Assembly: GCA_026982175.1 (NCBI GenBank)
Contig: JALSHP010000364.1
Coordinates: 1 to 8,872, forward strand
Direction: 5' to 3'
Source of the DNA: Campylobacteraceae bacterium
GTDB taxonomy: Bacteria > Campylobacterota > Campylobacteria > Campylobacterales > Sulfurovaceae
Length of the DNA: 8,872 nucleotides
Position numbers and translations under genes: made by a program. A model generated the notes under the pieces. The model was not told the DNA's origin and did no database searches. It saw only the letters and a list, made by a program, of their open reading frames with translations. Positions within the stretch are counted from its first letter, which is position 1, and the number at the start of each line of letters is the position of its first letter. Below, piece by piece: positions 5,115 to 8,872 of the stretch.

Positions 5115-5852
5115 ATGCAAGCAATAGATATGAATTCAGAAGAGTTTCAAGAAGAGTTGAAAAAGACTGAAAAGTTTGTTAATAAAGTATATGAGAGTAA
5201 AGGTTGGGTTCCTAACCCCAATGAAGATGTAAATGAAGGTGTTACCATGGGTCTTGCACGAAACAAGCTCATTTATGGTAAACGTTTCTGTCCATGTTTC
5301 ATGGTGATTGGTGAGACCAAAGAGGAGCAAAAAGAAGCAGATAACCGCATCTGTCCTTGTAAACCAGCAATTGAGAAAGAGATTCCAGAAGACGGTGTTT
5401 GTCACTGTGGGATTTTTTGTACACCAGAATTTGCCGAAGCTCAAAAAAAAACTGAAGTGATTGAAGAGGTAACAGATACACATTCACGAGGATTAACACA
5501 AGATGAAGCAGAAATTCTTCTAATGAAAGACCAACTTGATGGAGATGAGTTAGAATCACTCATTGAGGCTAGAAAGCTAGGTATGGTTAATTTTACCCTC
5601 ATTGATGTCAGAGAAAAGATGGAGTATGACCAAGCCCATATTGTTGGAACAGATGCCCTTGTACCTACTTCAAATTTCTATGGAGGCATTGAAGCTTTTA
5701 ACGACAAACAGTCTGAAAACATCATTGTTTATTGTCTTTCAGGTAGCCGTTCATACCAAGTACAACAAGCCATGGGAACATTAGGCTTTAAAAAGGTTTG
5801 TAACTTAGCTCACGGTATTGGAAGCTTTAGAGGTGAGACACAATCGGTATAG
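5115..5852 (+). CDS. Ferredoxin:thioredoxin reductase catalytic-chain domain fused to a rhodanese domain
   Basis: 245 residues, no signal peptide, so cytoplasmic. Residues about 10-108 match the catalytic beta chain of ferredoxin:thioredoxin reductase: FVNKVYESKGWVPNP, MGLARNKLIYGKRFCPC, then CPC and CHC. By alignment with the plant enzyme, Cys59, Cys80, Cys82 and Cys96 would hold the [4Fe-4S] cluster, and Cys61-Cys98 would be the redox-active disulfide. Spacing is CPC-X18-CPC-X13-CHC, longer than the plant X16 and X8. An extra Cys102 follows in CGIFCTPE. Residues about 126-243 are a rhodanese: LIDVREKMEYDQAHIVG and the active loop YCLSGSRS with persulfide-forming Cys207. Family knowledge: FTR passes ferredoxin electrons to thioredoxin; rhodaneses carry sulfane sulfur. 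A joint role in ferredoxin-driven persulfide or thiol redox chemistry is inference. AAAGGA precedes the ATG. Converges with the platform-protein gene. Confidence 0.92.
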   Translation: MQAIDMNSEEFQEELKKTEKFVNKVYESKGWVPNPNEDVNEGVTMGLARNKLIYGKRFCPCFMVIGETKEEQKEADNRICPCKPAIEKEIPEDGVCHCGIFCTPEFAEAQKKTEVIEEVTDTHSRGLTQDEAEILLMKDQLDGDELESLIEARKLGMVNFTLIDVREKMEYDQAHIVGTDALVPTSNFYGGIEAFNDKQSENIIVYCLSGSRSYQVQQAMGTLGFKKVCNLAHGIGSFRGETQSV

Positions 5853-5857
5853 TTAAC

Positions 5858-5887
5858 TCTCTATAAATTTAGTCTCTATGAACTTAG
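5858..5887. repeat. Tandem 15-base near-repeat at the convergent gene ends
   Basis: TCTCTATAAATTTAG (5858-5872) is followed directly by TCTCTATGAACTTAG (5873-5887), 13 of 15 identical. The second copy is the left arm of the terminator hairpin, so the first copy could act as an alternative, weaker arm for the same partner. It may have arisen by slippage duplication. Confidence 0.5.
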
Positions 5888-5906
5888 CCTCCTAAGTTCA
5901 TAGAGA
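5873..5906. terminator. 15-bp perfect hairpin shared by convergent genes
   Basis: Arms 5873-5887 and 5892-5906 pair perfectly around a 4-base CCTC loop, between the plus-strand FTR-rhodanese gene (stop at 5850-5852) and the minus-strand platform gene (stop at 5884-5886). It overlaps the last codons of the platform gene (Met-Asn-Leu-Gly-Gly-stop). Neither side has a strong U-run, although the minus side continues with CTAAATTTATAG. Likely a two-way terminator or 3'-end hairpin. Confidence 0.6.
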
Positions 5907-7095
5907 AGATAGGCATGAGCATTGCCGATACAATTACCCCAACAACCCCACCAATGAAGAGCATCATAAATGGTTCTAAAAGACTCAAAAGAAGTTTTAA
6001 TTTGTCATCATTCTCTTCTCGGTAGAGTTCGGCGACATTGGACAAAATACTTGCGACCTCACTCGACTCTTCTCCTAATGCTAAGGCTTGCATAAAGTTA
6101 CGTTTTGGCAACATCCCTTTACCACGTTGTAAAGAGTGTGAGAGCTTATTCCCCTCAATGACACGTTCGGCAGCATTTTCAAAACTTTCCCTCATGGCAG
6201 CATTGGCAAAGGTGGTTGTGGCAAGTTTAACTGCATGAGCATAAGAGACTCCAGAGTTGAGCATGAGACCTAAAATATAGGAGAAACGACCCAGTTCATG
6301 GTTTTGAATAAGCTCTCCAACAACAGGTACTTTCAGCATAAACTTATCATATGCTTTTTTAAAGCTATAAGAGTACTTATATGCCATTTTAAACCCAATA
6401 ATTGTACCAATAAACCCGACAATAAGGGCAATATAGTTTGCTGATAAGAAATCTGAAATCCCTAAAACAAACTGTGTAATTCCTGGTAACTCTTGCCCTG
6501 TATCTTTAAAAATTCCTGTAATCTTTGGCACAACAACAGCAATAAGAAAACTGGTCATACCAATGGCAACGACAAAGATGAAAAGTGGGTAAGCCATGGC
6601 ATTCCCCACCTGTTTTTTGACCTTGGCTTGTGAAGAGAAAAATGCCCCCATTTGAATGAGTACAGGCACCATTTTTCCACTTTGTCCTGCTACGTTAATA
6701 CTTTGTAGAAAAAAGTCGGGCATGGAGTAGACCGATTGTGAGCCTAAGGCATGATAGAGTGACTTTCCCTCTTCAATCATGGTTCGGATGGAGGATAAAA
6801 AAGAGGCATATTTTTTTTCTTTCTCATGTTGCCCTTGAATCAGTTTTATGGCAGTTAGTACCGCCATACCTGAGTTGAGATAAGAAGAGAGCTCTTTGGC
6901 AAAGGAAGAGAGTAGGGGACCTGGCATCTCACGTTTAGAGAAGTTCTTCATTGTGATTTGTGAGCTTTCAGAAATCTCTTTATAGAAAATTCCTTGACCT
7001 TTTAACTTCTGTTTGGCTTCATCCATTGAAGAGGCTTCAATACTACCTCTTGCACTTTTACCTTGTTTTGTCATACCTGAGTATTTAAATAACAT
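5884..7095 (-). CDS. Type II secretion/type IV pilus inner-membrane platform protein (GspF/PilC family)
   Basis: 403 residues from ATG at 7093-7095, the usual family length. The start MLFKYSGMTKQGKSARGSIEA is the standard opening of GspF/PilC proteins; a TTG nine codons upstream is rejected because it lies upstream of the predicted transcription start. Two homologous T2SSF domains are seen: about residues 61-183 (FAKELSSYLNSGMAVLTAIK) and 264-386 (FSYILGLMLNSGVSYAHAVK, then ALGEESSEVASIL). Membrane helices lie near 168-189, 221-239 and 374-395. This protein is the inner-membrane hub that couples the assembly ATPase to pilus or pseudopilus growth. No gspE/pilB, pilin or secretin gene is in the window, so it is an orphan here. 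Type II secretion, type IV pilus and competence pilus cannot be told apart from sequence alone. It ends inside the shared hairpin and is divergent from the comM-like gene. Confidence 0.92.
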   Translation of the reverse strand: MLFKYSGMTKQGKSARGSIEASSMDEAKQKLKGQGIFYKEISESSQITMKNFSKREMPGPLLSSFAKELSSYLNSGMAVLTAIKLIQGQHEKEKKYASFLSSIRTMIEEGKSLYHALGSQSVYSMPDFFLQSINVAGQSGKMVPVLIQMGAFFSSQAKVKKQVGNAMAYPLFIFVVAIGMTSFLIAVVVPKITGIFKDTGQELPGITQFVLGISDFLSANYIALIVGFIGTIIGFKMAYKYSYSFKKAYDKFMLKVPVVGELIQNHELGRFSYILGLMLNSGVSYAHAVKLATTTFANAAMRESFENAAERVIEGNKLSHSLQRGKGMLPKRNFMQALALGEESSEVASILSNVAELYREENDDKLKLLLSLLEPFMMLFIGGVVGVIVSAMLMPIFSMNLGG

Positions 7096-7123
7096 ATTAA
7101 TTGACCTTATTTTGACTAACAAG

Positions 7124-7129
7124 ATTATA
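7124..7129 (-). promoter_or_regulatory. Extended -10 of the platform-protein gene
   Basis: TGCTATAAT on the minus strand, a perfect -10 with the TGn extension. Transcription would start near 7117, about 22 bases before the ATG at 7095, with AAGGT as ribosome binding site. This excludes the TTG at 7122 as the start codon. Confidence 0.7.
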
Positions 7130-7192
7130 GCATCTATTCTAAAAAACTCTATTTAGTCCTTACTATTTTTTAAGACTGGTTTAAATATTTTT

Positions 7193-7198
7193 TATAAT
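7193..7198 (+). promoter_or_regulatory. -10 element of the comM-like gene
   Basis: A perfect TATAAT behind a T-rich stretch, no -35 consensus. Transcription would begin near 7205, leaving a leader of roughly 55-70 bases depending on which ATG is used. The divergent platform-gene promoter lies about 65 bases away, so one regulator could act on both. Confidence 0.55.
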
Positions 7199-7242
7199 TT
7201 TAGCTTTAGAAGTTAAAAAACATTACAATTTGACATATTTAA

Positions 7243-7265
7243 AACATAAAAAGTTTTTTTATGTT
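7243..7265 (+). repeat. Inverted repeat over the first candidate start of the comM-like gene
   Basis: AACATAAAAA (7243-7252) and TTTTTATGTT (7256-7265) pair perfectly around a 3-base loop and include the ATG at 7261. It overlaps the 12-base palindrome GTTAATATTAAC at 7263-7274. The stem is almost all A/T, so it is weak as RNA. It could hide the first ATG or serve as a protein-binding site. Confidence 0.35.
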
Positions 7266-8856
7266 AATATTAACTATGAGCCAAAATAAACATAGTGGTA
7301 ATCTTCCACCAAAAATAAAACCACCCAAAATAAAAAAAGAAAAAAATATTGTTAACTTCTTAACCTCTGCCACCCTCGATGGGCTTGTTGCCAAAACCAT
7401 TGAAGTAGAAGCTACATTTACCAAAGGTTTACCAGGGTTTGCTGTTGTAGGATTGGTCTCTTCGGACATACAAGAGGCAAAAGAGCGAGTGAAATCAGCA
7501 CTGCTTACCAATGATTTTGTCTTTCCTCCTTTGAAGATTACCATTAACCTTAGCCCTTCTGACATCAAGAAGTCAGGAACACACTTTGACCTCTCTATTG
7601 CCTTACTCAATGCTTTGCACAAAGAGGAGATTGTAGAAGAGGAGCTATTTGTTTTTGGCGAGTTGGGGCTTGATGGTAAAGTGAAATCAAGCTCAACACT
7701 TTTTCCTATTATCCTCTCTTTAAAAGAGCAAGGATTGCTCAAACGTGCCATTGTTCCCAAAGTTGCCATGGAGCATCTAAGTCACATTGCAGGGGTAGAG
7801 TTTATTGCAGTGGAGAGTTTAAGTGAAGCCATTGCAATTTTTAAAAGCAAAGATTTTAAAGCCTCAACGACTAAGTTTAACTACCAATCCAATAGCATAA
7901 AAATTAATGAACAAATATTTTATGACTCCTTAGAGATAGCATCTGATTTTGCTGATGTCAAAGGACAAAGTGTTGCTAAAAGGGCAGCCCTCATAGCCGC
8001 TGCTGGAATGCACAACTTCTTAATGGAGGGAAACCCAGGATGTGGAAAGAGCATGATAGCCAAACGACTCAAAGATATTTTGCCCCCATTGCTTGAAACC
8101 GAGATGCTCACCATTGCCAAGCATCAGTTTTTAGAGGGAACAGTACCCGACTTTAAAGCCAAACGTCCCATGCGTTCCCCTCACCATACAGCGACTTCTG
8201 CTTCCATCTTTGGTGGTGGTTCACATAAAGCTAGAATTGGAGAGGTTGCTTTAGCACATAATGGCATTTTGTTTTTTGATGAATTACCTCACTTCTCTAA
8301 AAACATTTTAGAAGCCCTACGTGAACCCCTGCAAGACAAACGTGTAAACATTTCAAGGGTTAATGCCAAAGTTGAATATGAAGCCGATATTATGTTTGTA
8401 GCTGCCATGAACCCTTGCCCTTGTGGAAATGCTCTCTCCAAGAAAAAAGCATGTCGTTGTTCAGAACAAGAGGTTAAACGCTACAAAAACCGACTCTCCG
8501 ACCCATTTTTAGACCGAATAGACCTTTTTGTGGTGATGCAAGAGGTAAACATGAGTGACAAGATGGACTACAGCTCCAAAGAGTTAAAATTGATTGTCAA
8601 CAGTGCTTTTAAAGCTCAAATGAGTAGAGGACAGAGCAGTTTAAATGGAAAACTCAAAGAGGAGGAGATAGAGAAGTTCTGTACCTTAAATGGGGATGCC
8701 ACTAAAATTCTCTTTTCAGCCATTGAACGTTTTGCGCTTTCTCATAGGAGTATTAACTCCATTAAAAAAGTGGCACGAACCATTGCCGACATTGAGCAGT
8801 CCATAGCAATTGAAAAGAGACATCTTTTGGAAGCACTCTCTTATAGACGTAGATAA
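7261..8856 (+). CDS. comM: ComM/YifB-type AAA+ ATPase (magnesium-chelatase-like)
   Basis: Up to 531 residues, complete at the C-terminus. About residues 31-190 form the N-terminal Lon-protease-like domain (ATLDGLVAKTIEVEATFTKG, LPGFAVVGL, ERVKSALL, KITINLSPSDIKKSGTHFDL). The AAA+ core follows: DVKGQ, Walker A GNPGCGKS (257-264), SPHHTATSASIFGGG, Walker B ILFFDELP (336-343), MNPCPCG with a four-Cys cluster (Cys386, 388, 398, 400), and RLSDPFLDRID. The C-terminal magnesium-chelatase-like domain ends in LLEALSYRRR. ComM is a hexameric helicase that drives branch migration during natural transformation. The first about 30 residues (PPKIKPPKIKK and flanks) are an extension absent from the usual family start. 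ATG at 7261 or 7276 are both possible; neither has a clear Shine-Dalgarno sequence. Naming by family; competence in this organism is not shown. Confidence 0.93.
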   Translation: MLILTMSQNKHSGNLPPKIKPPKIKKEKNIVNFLTSATLDGLVAKTIEVEATFTKGLPGFAVVGLVSSDIQEAKERVKSALLTNDFVFPPLKITINLSPSDIKKSGTHFDLSIALLNALHKEEIVEEELFVFGELGLDGKVKSSSTLFPIILSLKEQGLLKRAIVPKVAMEHLSHIAGVEFIAVESLSEAIAIFKSKDFKASTTKFNYQSNSIKINEQIFYDSLEIASDFADVKGQSVAKRAALIAAAGMHNFLMEGNPGCGKSMIAKRLKDILPPLLETEMLTIAKHQFLEGTVPDFKAKRPMRSPHHTATSASIFGGGSHKARIGEVALAHNGILFFDELPHFSKNILEALREPLQDKRVNISRVNAKVEYEADIMFVAAMNPCPCGNALSKKKACRCSEQEVKRYKNRLSDPFLDRIDLFVVMQEVNMSDKMDYSSKELKLIVNSAFKAQMSRGQSSLNGKLKEEEIEKFCTLNGDATKILFSAIERFALSHRSINSIKKVARTIADIEQSIAIEKRHLLEALSYRRR

Positions 8857-8860
8857 ATAG

Positions 8861-8866
8861 AGAGGA
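8861..8866 (+). promoter_or_regulatory. Shine-Dalgarno-like sequence at the right edge
   Basis: AGAGGA lies 4 bases after the comM-like stop codon and 6 bases before the window ends. It suggests another plus-strand gene starting just outside and cotranscribed with the comM-like gene. Confidence 0.45.
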
Positions 8867-8872
8867 ATAAAG

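Noticed and set aside
5136..5559. Two overlapping minus-strand open frames opposite the FTR-rhodanese gene
   Set aside because: Their Phe/Leu-rich sequences mirror the acidic Glu/Lys codons of the real gene; no ribosome binding site or family likeness.
7096..7122. Longer N-terminus of the platform protein from TTG at 7122
   Set aside because: The TTG lies upstream of the start site predicted from TGCTATAAT, and the family opens at MLFKYSG, which matches the ATG at 7095 with AAGGT upstream.
7230..7258. TTGACA at 7230-7235 as a -35 for the comM-like gene
   Set aside because: No -10-like hexamer occurs at 15-19 bases downstream; the TATAAT at 7193 is better.
7239..7769. A 176-codon open frame on the minus strand opposite the start of the comM-like gene
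   Set aside because: It is wholly antisense to a strongly conserved domain, has a Ser-rich unfamiliar composition and extends across the comM-like promoter region; it is a shadow frame.

Overview
The window looks like chromosomal DNA of a low-GC member of the Campylobacterota, probably close to Sulfurovum or Sulfurimonas. The reasons are the sequence character of ribosomal proteins L35 and L20, the absence of infC next to rpmI (also the case, as I recall, in Campylobacter), promoters made of a TATAAT-like -10 behind T-rich DNA with no clear -35, and AT-rich spacers. This placement is inference; no rRNA gene or tRNA is present.

Left part, minus strand: the 5' third of a sugar-phosphate transferase gene (1-301) runs off the left edge. 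After an AT-rich spacer and a strong hairpin come rplT (L20) and rpmI (L35), transcribed rpmI then rplT from a TATAAT promoter. The 115-base gap between them is packed with inverted repeats. Upstream of rpmI, also on the minus strand, is a two-gene export operon: a 567-residue lipoprotein zinc metalloprotease (HEWAH motif, C-terminal PPC-like domain), followed 11 bases later by a 177-residue protein with a signal peptide. Further upstream lies a lipoprotein of the NlpC/P60 (MepS/Spr-like) cell-wall endopeptidase family that starts with TTG.

Centre, plus strand: a 240-base divergent region with a tandem 11-base repeat and a 20-base dyad leads to a small lipoprotein with an internal duplication. 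Next is a 245-residue fusion of a ferredoxin:thioredoxin reductase catalytic-chain domain with a rhodanese domain. This fusion is the most unusual gene product in the window.

Right part: a lone type II secretion/type IV pilus inner-membrane platform protein (GspF/PilC family, minus strand) converges on the fusion gene. The two share a 15-bp perfect hairpin that overlaps the end of the platform gene. The platform gene is divergent from a complete comM/yifB-type AAA+ ATPase gene (plus strand). Both families are connected with DNA uptake and natural transformation in other bacteria, so the shared intergenic region may be a small competence-related locus. A Shine-Dalgarno-like sequence at the right edge suggests another plus-strand gene follows.

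No mobile element, CRISPR array, phage gene or RNA gene was seen. The window reads as ordinary core and envelope genes, with points of interest in the FTR-rhodanese fusion, the protease operon, and several repeat structures between genes.
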